A DNA stretch of 64,000 nucleotides, from positions 124,001 to 188,000 of the forward strand of contig JACKFH010000009.1 in the NCBI GenBank assembly GCA_020632575.1, read 5' to 3'. The notes beneath the pieces are model-generated. The model saw only the letters and a list, made by a program, of their open reading frames with translations. It was not told where the DNA came from and made no database searches. A program made the translations under genes and the position numbers. Origin of the DNA: Candidatus Omnitrophota bacterium (lineage in GTDB: Bacteria; Hinthialibacterota; Hinthialibacteria; OLB16). Positions within the stretch are counted from its first letter, which is position 1, and every line of letters starts with the position of its first letter. This document shows positions 16,500 to 24,966 of the stretch, in pieces.

Positions 16500-18754
16500 T
16501 TCACGAACTCCGAATCACCCTCATCCACCACCGGCAACTCCACCCCCAAATCCTCCCCCCACCTCCGATACTCCTCCCAAATCTGCTCCTCTCCCTCAAA
16601 CTGCTTCACCACAATTCTCGCTCGGTATCCATATTTCTTCCCCATCTCGGGATCTCGGATCGCATACTGCCAATCCCAAGCGGGGCTGTGGGTGTCGGGT
16701 TCGCCCGATTCGTTTCTGAAGAAATTCCACATGGCGAATCGGATTGGGTCGGTTTGATCGAAAAGGACGAGATAGAGGATCTTGTCGTCGGTGGTTTCCA
16801 GGTTTTGGTCTCCATCGAGCAGGCCGTAATAGAACGGGGCGATAAATTTCTTCTCGGGGTCCTCGATCAGATTGAGGGTCTGCGCCCCCTCTTCGTAAGG
16901 GAGGTCGGGGACTCCCGCATGTGAGACCGTGCCGACCTCGATCTCCTTCCCCTCGCCCTCTCCCCAGGCGACCCACCCCGTCCGATTTTCCTCCTCGCCC
17001 CAGAAGTGAATCCTCCGATCCAACGCGCATTTCATGTATGAGGCCCACATCATCGCCGCAAACCCCTGAGGATACAGATCCGCAGTCGGCGTGCATTCGA
17101 AGATGAGATCGACTTGATTCTCCTTCGAGAGGTCGTAAACCATCCGAGCCTCCATCCCCCAACTCGATCCCTCGCTCGGCCAGGCTAGCTCGAAATAGTC
17201 TTCGCCGATCTTCTTCAACTCACAGGGATCCTTGCGCGGGGTGAACATTGAAAGGTCGTGCTGTGCTTTGGCGCCATTAAAAATGTGTTCGAAATTGATC
17301 CCCACCGAATCGTTCCGATAGAGGTTGGAATGCGGAAAGGGTTTCCAAACCAGTGGATTGAACCCGGCTCCCTGACGATTCCGGTTTGCGGTGTTGTCGA
17401 GCAGAACCCCCCGAAAACTCGGGGAGTCGATGGGCTGCATCCGTTCGGATGAAATCTCGATGGGCGAAACCTTCGAGAAACGCTCCCCCATCGTGTTCTT
17501 GAGAAAGTCCCCCATCTCGGTCAGGTAATAGATCGAAAACCCCTGCCCCAGAAATCCATCCAAAGTCTCCAGGTCCGGAGTCGACAAGAAGACCGGGGCC
17601 TCTCCCTCCCGTTCCATCGAGAGAGACTCCATCACCGGGCGCCAATTCCCGCCAGTCACCAACACATTGTTCGGGCCAATCGCCATCGCGCGGTCGACCA
17701 TTTCGCTTGCGTAGTCCATCTGCTCAACTCGTCGGTGGTGGTGTCGCTCGATCGGGCTGTACTTCACATCGATATAGAAGAACGGCGAGAGGGCCAGCAG
17801 AATGCAGACTGTTCGAAATCCTTCCTTGGGTAGTATCTTGCCGAACAGGAGAATGACAAAGGGAATCGCCGGGATCAGATAGCCCGACTCATGCGGCATC
17901 GCCAAATACAAGGTCCCATAGAGCAGAACCACAATCAGACTGACCGGCAAGACAGCCAAGTTCCTGGATTCGCGGGTTGGAGAATTGCCTCGGACCCAGG
18001 CCGCCCCCGCCCAAACAATGCCGATCATCAGACCGATTAGGCCGAGCCTCCCCCAAACCCCTGTCGTTCCCCTTCGAAGAACTCCTGTCCACTCCGGATA
18101 ATCCCCAATCGACACACGCAGAAAATCAAGGCCATAGATCTGTATGACGGGGAGAAAACATAGGATCGTGACCGCGATTGTTGAAATCAAAAGGAGGGCG
18201 ATCTCCTTCGGTCTGTTGATTGGTCTGGGCTGAAGCAATATCCATAGCGAAAAGGGTAGCAACATGGTGACCGAGGTCAGACGACACCCTGCCGCCAAAC
18301 CCAGAAAGGCGCCCGCTGCAAGGCTGTTCGACTTCAACAAGGAATAGAACCCGAAAAGGATCAGGGTCAGCCCCCAGAGGTAATCCATCGCCGACACGCT
18401 GTTTATGTAAACCACAGGGGTGAAGGCGAGCGCCAAGACGCCTAGCCAAACGGGTTCCACTTTTAATTGTCGGAGGATCAATCCGAACAGGTAAAACCCA
18501 ATCGTCGAAACCACGAGGGTTCCAAGGTTAAGGGCCATTGGCCCTCCCCGCCAGAGCATCGAGGAAATGTATTCATGAACCGGAAAGCAGGGGAATCGGG
18601 AGGGTGTGTAGCTCCCTCCCTCCGAGATCATTCTCCCCGAAACCGCGACCCGCCACGCATCCCCATCCACTCCGTAGCCTAGGTTTAGAAAGGGCAATCG
18701 GCTCAAAAAAACCACTAGACAGACGAGGAGGAGAAGCCAATCGACCTTTTTCAT
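16496..18754 (-). CDS. GT-C-like polytopic membrane protein with large soluble C-terminal domain
   Basis: A 752-aa protein. Residues 1 to about 340 contain roughly ten membrane helices and an early acidic motif in the first loop, LGYGVDGDAWRVA (D30, D32). This matches GT-C glycosyltransferases of the ArnT/PMT type, which use lipid-linked sugar donors. Residues of about 420-752 are soluble, with an unrecognised domain whose end reads SPAWDWQYAIRDPEMG then YGYRARIVVKQFEG. That tail is absent from ordinary GT39/83 enzymes. Proposed role: transfer of a sugar to an envelope target, with the tail acting in recognition. Coupled to the single-pass protein downstream by a GTGA overlap. Confidence 0.85.
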   Translation of the reverse strand: MKKVDWLLLLVCLVVFLSRLPFLNLGYGVDGDAWRVAVSGRMISEGGSYTPSRFPCFPVHEYISSMLWRGGPMALNLGTLVVSTIGFYLFGLILRQLKVEPVWLGVLALAFTPVVYINSVSAMDYLWGLTLILFGFYSLLKSNSLAAGAFLGLAAGCRLTSVTMLLPFSLWILLQPRPINRPKEIALLLISTIAVTILCFLPVIQIYGLDFLRVSIGDYPEWTGVLRRGTTGVWGRLGLIGLMIGIVWAGAAWVRGNSPTRESRNLAVLPVSLIVVLLYGTLYLAMPHESGYLIPAIPFVILLFGKILPKEGFRTVCILLALSPFFYIDVKYSPIERHHHRRVEQMDYASEMVDRAMAIGPNNVLVTGGNWRPVMESLSMEREGEAPVFLSTPDLETLDGFLGQGFSIYYLTEMGDFLKNTMGERFSKVSPIEISSERMQPIDSPSFRGVLLDNTANRNRQGAGFNPLVWKPFPHSNLYRNDSVGINFEHIFNGAKAQHDLSMFTPRKDPCELKKIGEDYFELAWPSEGSSWGMEARMVYDLSKENQVDLIFECTPTADLYPQGFAAMMWASYMKCALDRRIHFWGEEENRTGWVAWGEGEGKEIEVGTVSHAGVPDLPYEEGAQTLNLIEDPEKKFIAPFYYGLLDGDQNLETTDDKILYLVLFDQTDPIRFAMWNFFRNESGEPDTHSPAWDWQYAIRDPEMGKKYGYRARIVVKQFEGEEQIWEEYRRWGEDLGVELPVVDEGDSEFVK

Positions 18755-18898
18755 AAGCGTTTCTGGGCGGACGGCATGTCAAGAAAATGTTGATCCGGAA
18801 ATTCCACGTGAACTTTGACTCGAATTCTCTTATGATGCCAGAGGTGGAGGGTGATTTGTTTTGCCTTCGCTAACAACATCAACGAGAGGAAATTTCCA

Positions 18899-20059
18899 AT
18901 GAAAATCAAAACGATGCTCTGTCTGGCGCTCTGCGTCGCATTGACGATTTCGGTTCAGTTCGCGTCCGCCGAGGGTTACCGGACCACAGTCGGCGAGGGC
19001 GCCGACCAGATTCCGTTGCTTGTGGTCACCGGCACGCCCTACGAAATGGGTTTTGCTGTCGGTTCTCTCATGAAAGAGGAGACCCACAAAGTCCTCCAAG
19101 GTTTCCTTCATTTGGCCAGGATGGGAGACGAGGAGCGGTTCAGCGATGAAACACTCGACGCCGCTTGGGAATCGGTCTCGCCGCACACTCACGAGGCTTT
19201 CAAAGAGGAACTTCGCGGGATCGCCGAGGGATCCGGACTGGACCTCCAGGATGTCATCCGCGCCCACATGGTTCCTGTTGTCGCCGACTACGCTTGCAGC
19301 GGCGTCGCGTTCTGGGGAGATCGAGTCGAGAACGGTCACCTGCTCCAGATTCGCAATTTGGACTACGAAACCCGAGCCGGACTTCAGGATTATCCCGCCG
19401 TGGTGATCTACATTCCCAAAGAAGGCGTTCCGCATGTCTGCCCCACCTTCGCGGGTTGTGCGGGAGCGAACACCGGGATGAACTACGCCGGCATCGCTCT
19501 TACCGAAATCGGGGACACCCCCGCCAGCGACTGGCCGTTTAATCTGGATGGGGTCCACTTCACCTCTCTCTTCCGTGACATCTTGGCGAACGCCAAAGAC
19601 CTCGACACGGCGGTGGGCATGATCAAGGACGCTCCCCGAATTAAGAAATACCACTACGTGTTCGGATCCGGCGATGAGAAGAAAGCGGTAAAGATGAAAG
19701 CGCACGCTCCCAATCTCGAGATCTGGGGGGCAAACGACCCGACCGATGAACTTGCGCCAAAGACCATCACCGATGGCGTCTACCACTGTGAGGGACGCGA
19801 TCCGCTCGCGTGGAAACACATCCCGGAGAACTCCCCTTACAATCCAGAAACCATGGTCGATCTCTCCCGCACCGTCGCCACCAAGGGCGGGAACCTTTTG
19901 AATGTGGTCTACGACGCCACCGCGCGGGAAGTCTGGGTGGCCTACGCCGAGAAGGACGAAAACGCCTATCTCCGCCCTTATGTCCACATCAAGATGTCGG
20001 ATTACATCCCTTACCAGCCGAAAGAGAACTCGGTCAAATTGACCAAAGCGACCAATTAG
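18899..20059 (+). CDS. secreted C45-type Ntn hydrolase (acyl-coenzyme A:6-APA acyltransferase / acid-ceramidase-like)
   Basis: A 386-aa exported protein; its signal peptide ends near FASAEG (residue 24). GTPYEMGFAVGSLM (from about residue 45) is the typical GxxxGxQxG-like opening of peptidase family C45. The predicted autocatalytic nucleophile is Cys133 in ADYACSGVAFWG, preceded by a 130-residue pro-region. LLQIRNLDYE and GCAGANTGMNYAGIALT follow as the family core. Family members hydrolyse amide bonds of acylated amino compounds. The start ATG 18899 has GAGAGGA 8 nt upstream; a longer frame from 18851 lacks a good site. A rho-independent terminator follows at 20087. Confidence 0.9.
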   Translation: MKIKTMLCLALCVALTISVQFASAEGYRTTVGEGADQIPLLVVTGTPYEMGFAVGSLMKEETHKVLQGFLHLARMGDEERFSDETLDAAWESVSPHTHEAFKEELRGIAEGSGLDLQDVIRAHMVPVVADYACSGVAFWGDRVENGHLLQIRNLDYETRAGLQDYPAVVIYIPKEGVPHVCPTFAGCAGANTGMNYAGIALTEIGDTPASDWPFNLDGVHFTSLFRDILANAKDLDTAVGMIKDAPRIKKYHYVFGSGDEKKAVKMKAHAPNLEIWGANDPTDELAPKTITDGVYHCEGRDPLAWKHIPENSPYNPETMVDLSRTVATKGGNLLNVVYDATAREVWVAYAEKDENAYLRPYVHIKMSDYIPYQPKENSVKLTKATN

Positions 20060-20086
20060 TCGTTTAGCACCGCATAGAATTAAAAG

Positions 20087-20122
20087 AAAAGCCGGGAACG
20101 ATTTTCGCTCCCGGCTTTTTTT
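20087..20122 (+). terminator. rho-independent terminator
   Basis: The stem AAAAGCCGGGAACG pairs with CGCTCCCGGCTTTTT (one mismatch) around ATTTT and ends in a T run. It lies 28 bp past the C45 hydrolase stop and may also serve the convergent tyrosine-rich gene. Confidence 0.88.
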
Positions 20123-20150
20123 CTAAGTGAACAATCGCTCTGGCGACGGT

Positions 20151-20795
20151 TTAGTTCTCGTCGTGCGGGCCAGGATGGATCATTTTTTCGGTAGGTTGTT
20201 TCGCCTCGGATTCATTAGGAACAATCTCTGGTCGATCGTCTGGAACCTGTTCCTTGCCTTTCAGATCGACATGGGTTTGGGTGTTAGTGTTCCCGTAACG
20301 GTCGCTCTTGGTTTGACGTTCGACCGTGGTGCTATGACGTCGACCATCGGCGGCGATCCACTCGTATCGTTCCTCTGTCTCGGCGTACCCCGGACCGTAC
20401 CGGCGTTCAACCGTTCGACGCGGAGGGGTGATGGCCTCGTTTCGCCCGGGAGAGTAGTAACTTTCGTGCCGATCCTCGGCACGGGTTTCCTCCTGGATGG
20501 TTCCATCAGGGTAGTCGTATCCCTCCTCGTAGACGCGTCTTTCGATCACCGGATTGTAAGGGTCGTAATACCGATAGGTTCGATAGTAACCGGGGGAGTA
20601 GTCGTAGCGATAATACCCCGGCGGGCTGTAATAGTCGTAATATCGATATCCAGGGTCAATCCGGATGCCCAGGAACGGGATATTCAGACTAAAACCGTCT
20701 GCGGCGGCCTTCGGCGCCGGCGCGCATAGGAATCCACTTCCTACAATCAGCAGCACCGTAAGTGTCCATGAACTCGTTTTTGCTAAAGGTGTCAT
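20151..20795 (-). CDS. exported tyrosine-rich protein
   Basis: A 214-aa protein with a signal peptide (LTVLLIVGSGFLCAPAPKAAA, about residues 11-31). It then has a stretch dominated by Tyr, Pro and Asp between about residues 47 and 90 (YRYYDYYSPPGYYRYDY), and ends in a hydrophilic charged tail. Such YYxY-rich proteins occur in exported stress or matrix proteins, but no family is assigned. The start at 20795 is supported by AAAGGAGGTC directly upstream; a longer frame to 20849 would run through that site. It is the last gene of a three-gene minus-strand cluster with the lipoprotein and the Ala-rich helical protein. Confidence 0.78.
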   Translation of the reverse strand: MTPLAKTSSWTLTVLLIVGSGFLCAPAPKAAADGFSLNIPFLGIRIDPGYRYYDYYSPPGYYRYDYSPGYYRTYRYYDPYNPVIERRVYEEGYDYPDGTIQEETRAEDRHESYYSPGRNEAITPPRRTVERRYGPGYAETEERYEWIAADGRRHSTTVERQTKSDRYGNTNTQTHVDLKGKEQVPDDRPEIVPNESEAKQPTEKMIHPGPHDEN

Positions 20796-20848
20796 TTTTC
20801 GACCTCCTTTCTCAATTCCAACTCGACTGCCTCGTCGACTTTGACTCA

Positions 20849-21304
20849 TTACGACTCGGAAGTTCCGTCTTTCTTTCGAAGGTCTCGATATCCTTCTTGA
20901 ATTTCATCCAAAGTTTCTTGGACTCCTTCCGCGAGATCCGACCAAGCCTCTTTTCCCGCCTCTTTCATTTTCTCGATTTGAGGTTGGAGATCGTCGAGTT
21001 GTTGCTTGAGTTTCTCCTTCTGCATGTTCAGTTTCTCGACCGATTCGTCCGAGGCTTGCGAGGCCTTCACTTGCATTTTTTGAACCTCGCCTTTCAATTG
21101 CTCGTACTGCTTTGAGATCTTTACCTGCATCTCGTCTCGTTTCTCGGCGGCGTAATCCTTGGCTGTCTCGTACGCCTCCGAGACTTCCTCTTTCACATCC
21201 TCGCCGGTTGTTTTTCCCATCTCGTAATCCGGGGCGTTTCCTCCCCCGCATCCGATCAAAAGCGCCGAACATCCGGCAATAAACAAGATCTTTGTAGGCT
21301 TCAT
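20849..21304 (-). CDS. small coiled-coil lipoprotein
   Basis: A 151-aa protein with a clear lipoprotein signal, ILFIAGCSALLIGCGGGN. Two Cys candidates occur; the second (LIGC) fits the lipobox best. Residues of about 30-150 are almost entirely charged helix with heptad spacing (MQVKISKQYEQLKGEVQKM, LNMQKEKLKQQLDDL), predicting a long periplasmic coiled coil. Function unknown; Lpp-like tethering or an apolipoprotein-like helix is possible. ATG 21302-21304 has AAGGAGCG 8 nt upstream. It sits 53 bp before the tyrosine-rich gene and 52 bp after the helical protein, in the same direction. Confidence 0.85.
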   Translation of the reverse strand: MKPTKILFIAGCSALLIGCGGGNAPDYEMGKTTGEDVKEEVSEAYETAKDYAAEKRDEMQVKISKQYEQLKGEVQKMQVKASQASDESVEKLNMQKEKLKQQLDDLQPQIEKMKEAGKEAWSDLAEGVQETLDEIQEGYRDLRKKDGTSES

Positions 21305-21356
21305 GAGACATCGCTCCTTTCCGATTTTCAATTTTTTCCTTCCGGGCGTCCGCGTC

Positions 21357-21917
21357 TCAACAAGGGTTGGAGTTGATTTGACTCGTCTGATGAAACTCAA
21401 TCCCTTTATCTTTCGCGACATCGGCCCCGTTTCTCACTTGTTGAACGGCCTGCGCTCCAATCTCTTCGGCGGCCTCGAGCGCCCCCGTGTAAGCGGCGGA
21501 GGCCGCCTCTTCGGAATTCGTCGCGATGTCCGCGACTCCATCCACCGCCCCTTCAATGGCTCCCCTCGCGGCCGAGCCCGCGTCTCCGCCGACTTCGGCC
21601 GTCATTTTCACCAACTTGAACGAGGTGGCGCCAATTGTCTTGAGCGATTCCTTGCCCAACTCCTTGGTTCTTTGCAGCACGCCGATCATCAGACCTTTCG
21701 AAGCCGCCCCCAATTCAAGTCCCGTCTGTTTCGAGGCCATGATTGTGCCTCGGATCGTTTCCACCAATGCGTCTCCGTAATCGGACCCGTTGTCTTCCAC
21801 TTCGGAAAGCGCGTCTGTGACCATGTGACTCATCGAATCGATCGCGGCTGTCGTGGCGTCTCCGGCCGATTTCATCATATTGGTCATTCGTTCGGTAAAA
21901 TTCTCCCGCATCGGCAT
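21357..21917 (-). CDS. alanine-rich helical protein of unknown function
   Basis: A 186-aa protein without a signal peptide, rich in Ala, Gly, Met and Thr and predicted to be wholly helical (AASKGLMIGVLQRTKEL, AAYTGALEAAEEIGAQAV). Amphipathic Ala/Gly helices of this type occur in phasin-like and membrane-surface proteins, but no family is recognised. It starts at ATG 21917 with AAGGAG upstream and heads the three-gene cluster with the lipoprotein and the tyrosine-rich protein. The co-occurrence of helical cytoplasmic, coiled-coil lipoprotein and exported Tyr-rich products suggests an envelope-stress function. That is inference. Confidence 0.8.
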   Translation of the reverse strand: MPMRENFTERMTNMMKSAGDATTAAIDSMSHMVTDALSEVEDNGSDYGDALVETIRGTIMASKQTGLELGAASKGLMIGVLQRTKELGKESLKTIGATSFKLVKMTAEVGGDAGSAARGAIEGAVDGVADIATNSEEAASAAYTGALEAAEEIGAQAVQQVRNGADVAKDKGIEFHQTSQINSNPC

Positions 21918-22085
21918 GGAACGGCTCCTTTTAATCAGGCTCCCATACTCTTAAATTAAGAACATTCGGGAGAGAAAAGCATCGGGAATTATCCGTTTTG
22001 AACATCGGGGAAAGCCCCAGATAAGCAGTCTGATTGAGTTGCTCCGATTGGCTGAAACTTTTGTGTGAGGTTTGGGGGGCGGTTC

Positions 22086-22916
22086 TCAATCCGACACTGG
22101 GTTCATGAGCGTTCCGATCGGATCGATCCGGATGCGAATCTCATCTCCCCGTTGCAGGGTGAAATCGCTTTCGGGAACGATCCCCGTGCCGGTCATCAAA
22201 AAACAACCCTTTGGAAATGAATTTTCGCGGTACAGGAATTCAACCAATTCGACCGGGGTCCGTTTCATTTGATTCAGAGTGGCGGTTCCCTCGAACAGCA
22301 CACTCTCCCCTCTTAGGATTCGAAGGTCGATCTCGGTCGAGGATGGCAGCGGGTCTTCGGAAAGATAAATCGACGGACCCAAGGCGCAGCAGCCGTCATA
22401 GGTTTTCGCTTGCGGGAGATACAACGGGTTTTGCCCCTCGATATCCCTCGAACTCATGTCGTTGCCGATCGTGTAACCGAAAATCTTCCCATGTGCATTG
22501 ACAGCCAGAGTCAGCTCGGGTTCGGGAACGTTCCATTTGGAGTCGTGACGGATTCGAACGGGTTCATTTGGACCCCGAACACGGTGAGGAGTCGCCTTGA
22601 AAAAGAGTTCCGGACGCTCGGCCGAATAGACTCGATCGTAAAAATCGCCACCCCCGGCAGTCTCGGATTCCTCCATTCGGGCGTCACGGCTTCGGTAGTA
22701 GGTGACTCCCGCGGCCCACACCTCCTGTCCCCCGATCGGCGCTATCGCGATTCCGGGATCGGTCTCCTCGCCAAGATGGTTCGCGATGAACGAGAGTGGC
22801 GACTCCGATTGAAAAATTCGATCCCATTCGACACCAAGGCTGTGCGAGACTCCTCCGGGTGTGACAAGAACGAGACCCCCATCCGATTTAAAAAGACGCG
22901 ATCCGTTCTCGATCAT
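22086..22916 (-). CDS. fumarylacetoacetate hydrolase (FAH)-family protein, 2-keto-3-deoxy-sugar-acid dehydratase-like
   Basis: A 276-aa FAH-fold protein. Conserved segments are GVTYYRSRDARMEE, ERPELFFKATPHRV, VPEPELTLAVNAHG with the metal-binding Glu pair, GYTIGNDMSSRDIEG, and a C-terminal TGTGIVPESDFTLQRGDEI. The wording SSRDIEGQNPLYLPQAK is what I recall of 2-keto-3-deoxy-D-arabinonate dehydratases and related sugar-acid enzymes rather than of true fumarylacetoacetase, so a role in non-phosphorylative sugar-acid breakdown is likely. It begins in a 4-bp ATGA overlap with the stop of the ThuA-like gene (22913-22916), so both are translated together. Confidence 0.9.
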   Translation of the reverse strand: MIENGSRLFKSDGGLVLVTPGGVSHSLGVEWDRIFQSESPLSFIANHLGEETDPGIAIAPIGGQEVWAAGVTYYRSRDARMEESETAGGGDFYDRVYSAERPELFFKATPHRVRGPNEPVRIRHDSKWNVPEPELTLAVNAHGKIFGYTIGNDMSSRDIEGQNPLYLPQAKTYDGCCALGPSIYLSEDPLPSSTEIDLRILRGESVLFEGTATLNQMKRTPVELVEFLYRENSFPKGCFLMTGTGIVPESDFTLQRGDEIRIRIDPIGTLMNPVSD

Positions 22917-23644
22917 TTGGGCTCCGGGATTACCTTGCCGGCGGTCCAGAAGAGAGCTTTCGCCACCAGTCTCCTAAAGGATTCTTGTTCGAAATCCTCG
23001 ACCGTGCCGAGTCCCGCGTAAAGAACCCGGCCGCCATTGTGTTCGCGCGTCCAAACCAAAGGTTGAGTCGAATCGGGAGTTGTGGCCTCCATCAATAGGG
23101 TCGCGTCCTCGGCGATCGGACCGGTTCGATAAAGACTCGACACCGTCTCGATTCGCCCCACTCCTTGGAGCACCGGATGATCTTTCCCCTCCGGCGTCAC
23201 TCGGATCTCCATAGGGATTCCTTCTTTGAAATGACCGTCGTAATTCCCACCGAGAACCTCTTTGTCGAACTCCAGATAATTCTGGAATCCATGACTGGCC
23301 GTCCGCAGCGCGACAATCGGGTGGCCTCCCGACAGATACTCCTTCACCTTTTCAAGGTCTTCCCCATCGATTTTCATCCTCCGGGTGAAGAACAGCGCCG
23401 TGTCGCAATCCTCGAGGGCTTCGAGACCGGGCAGTTCTTCTTTGTTGTCGGTGTGAATCAGCGTGCAGTCCACCGGATAATGGGTCTCGAGATAGTCCTT
23501 GAATTTGGGCAACGACACGCCCGTCTCGTAAATCTTCGCGCCGGACACCAACACCACTTTCAAGGGTTTTTCAGCCGAAAGCGAGGGGGGGATCATCGCC
23601 ATCGAAAGCCCAAGAGCCAGTAACGCGGTTTTCAAAAAACGCAT
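22913..23644 (-). CDS. secreted ThuA-like domain protein
   Basis: A 243-aa protein with signal peptide ALLALGLSMAMIPPSLSA (ends near residue 23), followed by a flavodoxin/class-I-amidotransferase-like ThuA domain. Visible motifs are KVVLVSGAKIYETG, CDTALFFTRRM, GGHPIVALRTASHGF, GGNYDGHFKEG and HNGGRVLYAGLG, all typical of the ThuA family. Family members are linked to trehalose or other sugar utilisation but their reaction is poorly known. ATG 23642-23644 follows GGAGGG. It shares a coupled operon with the FAH-family gene. Confidence 0.92.
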   Translation of the reverse strand: MRFLKTALLALGLSMAMIPPSLSAEKPLKVVLVSGAKIYETGVSLPKFKDYLETHYPVDCTLIHTDNKEELPGLEALEDCDTALFFTRRMKIDGEDLEKVKEYLSGGHPIVALRTASHGFQNYLEFDKEVLGGNYDGHFKEGIPMEIRVTPEGKDHPVLQGVGRIETVSSLYRTGPIAEDATLLMEATTPDSTQPLVWTREHNGGRVLYAGLGTVEDFEQESFRRLVAKALFWTAGKVIPEPK

Positions 23645-23793
23645 GGTGTCACCCTCCGAAAAAACTACTCTCCGACAGAACTTGGAGAAAACCCCTCAAA
23701 GCACTTCCGAATGGTAAAGGAATCGGTGTATCCTCGCAAAGCCCTATTGGGCTGAAAATGATAAATTGGCCGGAACGATCCAACCTTTAGCCG

Positions 23794-24810
23794 ATGACTG
23801 AAACCTCCCTCAAAGATCTGTGCGCGGGGAAACCCGAGGCCATCGAGTCCGCCCGAGCCGAGCTGGCCCCGGACCTCGATGCCTGTTGGGAGAACTCCGT
23901 TCGGGAATTTGTTCGCATCGGCATGGACCGCGACTGTTTCGACCGTGTGGTTCTGTGCGCCGCCGCCGAAATGGCGGAGCGACGGAATATCTCCCTAAGA
24001 GAGGCGCTCTGCAAACGAATGCGCTTCCCGGATTTTTACCTCGCCAGCGCCGCCATCTGCGAGGATCCCCGCGTCGCCGGTCGAGCCAGGGATCTCTTCT
24101 CCAAGAAATATTTTCCACTGGCCCAGCGATATGTCCGAAGCAAATGGAGCACCGTTCCGAACGCCGAGGACCGGATCTCCTCCATGTTCTTCTGTCTGAT
24201 GTTCGAACACACGATCACCGAGAAAACGGGGAATCCCTCCAAGGACGATTCGCTCAGGCGCCCGCTGCTCTCCGACTACCGCGGGCAAGGTCCGCTCGCG
24301 GCTTGGCTCACCCTCACCCTCGGTAACATGATCCGAGATAGCATTCGCACCTCCAAGACCGCCATGAGCATCGACGAGGAGTCCACTCAGGATGACGGAT
24401 CCTCGCTCCCGAGGATCGAATTGGCCGAAGAGGGGGGGCAACGGGAAGACATCGACCGTTCGGTCTGCGTTAAAATGCTCCGAGCCGGACTCAACGAAGC
24501 GTGGAAAACGCTTAAACCTCGGGAGCAACTCACCTTGGTTCTGCAAACTCTGATGGAGGTCCCGCCCTCCATTATCGCCCGCAAGATTCTGAACGTTCAC
24601 GAGGGGTCGATCACCAAATACACCAAGAACGGTTTGGCCAAGATCGAACAGGGGATCCGCGCCTACGGAACTGGAAAAGCCAACCTTCCCGACAATGAGG
24701 TCGACAACTGTTTCGAGTACCTCCGCGACGCCTTCCCGGAGACTCCCACCCTCGCCGGGGGGATGGTCAGCGCGGCCTCGGATTCAGACGATCTCCCCGA
24801 TTTGGACTAA
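23794..24810 (+). CDS. sigma-70-family RNA polymerase sigma factor (ECF-like)
   Basis: A 338-aa protein, longer than a standard ECF sigma. Residues of about 95-188 resemble region 2: YFPLAQRYVRSKW, EDRISSMFFCLMFEH, then YRGQGPLAAWLTLTLGNMIRD, a promoter-melting helix pattern. Residues of about 228-292 resemble region 4: TLKPREQLTLVLQTLMEV then IARKILNVHEGSITKYTKNG. The first 90 residues are an extra helical domain. A 40-residue acidic tail follows region 4. No anti-sigma gene is adjacent. It is transcribed toward the prepilin genes that start 156 bp later, and could drive them; that is inference. Confidence 0.82.
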   Translation: MTETSLKDLCAGKPEAIESARAELAPDLDACWENSVREFVRIGMDRDCFDRVVLCAAAEMAERRNISLREALCKRMRFPDFYLASAAICEDPRVAGRARDLFSKKYFPLAQRYVRSKWSTVPNAEDRISSMFFCLMFEHTITEKTGNPSKDDSLRRPLLSDYRGQGPLAAWLTLTLGNMIRDSIRTSKTAMSIDEESTQDDGSSLPRIELAEEGGQREDIDRSVCVKMLRAGLNEAWKTLKPREQLTLVLQTLMEVPPSIIARKILNVHEGSITKYTKNGLAKIEQGIRAYGTGKANLPDNEVDNCFEYLRDAFPETPTLAGGMVSAASDSDDLPDLD

Positions 24811-24966
24811 TCCTTTCTTTTTCTCCCGTTTTTTCTTCGATATCACCTCTAGCCGAGACGGGACAACCATGCTAATAATATGGGGGATGGACTAAAGCGG
24901 TTTACTTTTCATCATTTCAAATCATTTAAGAAGTTTGGACACTTGTGAAGTATGAAGGAGATTCTG

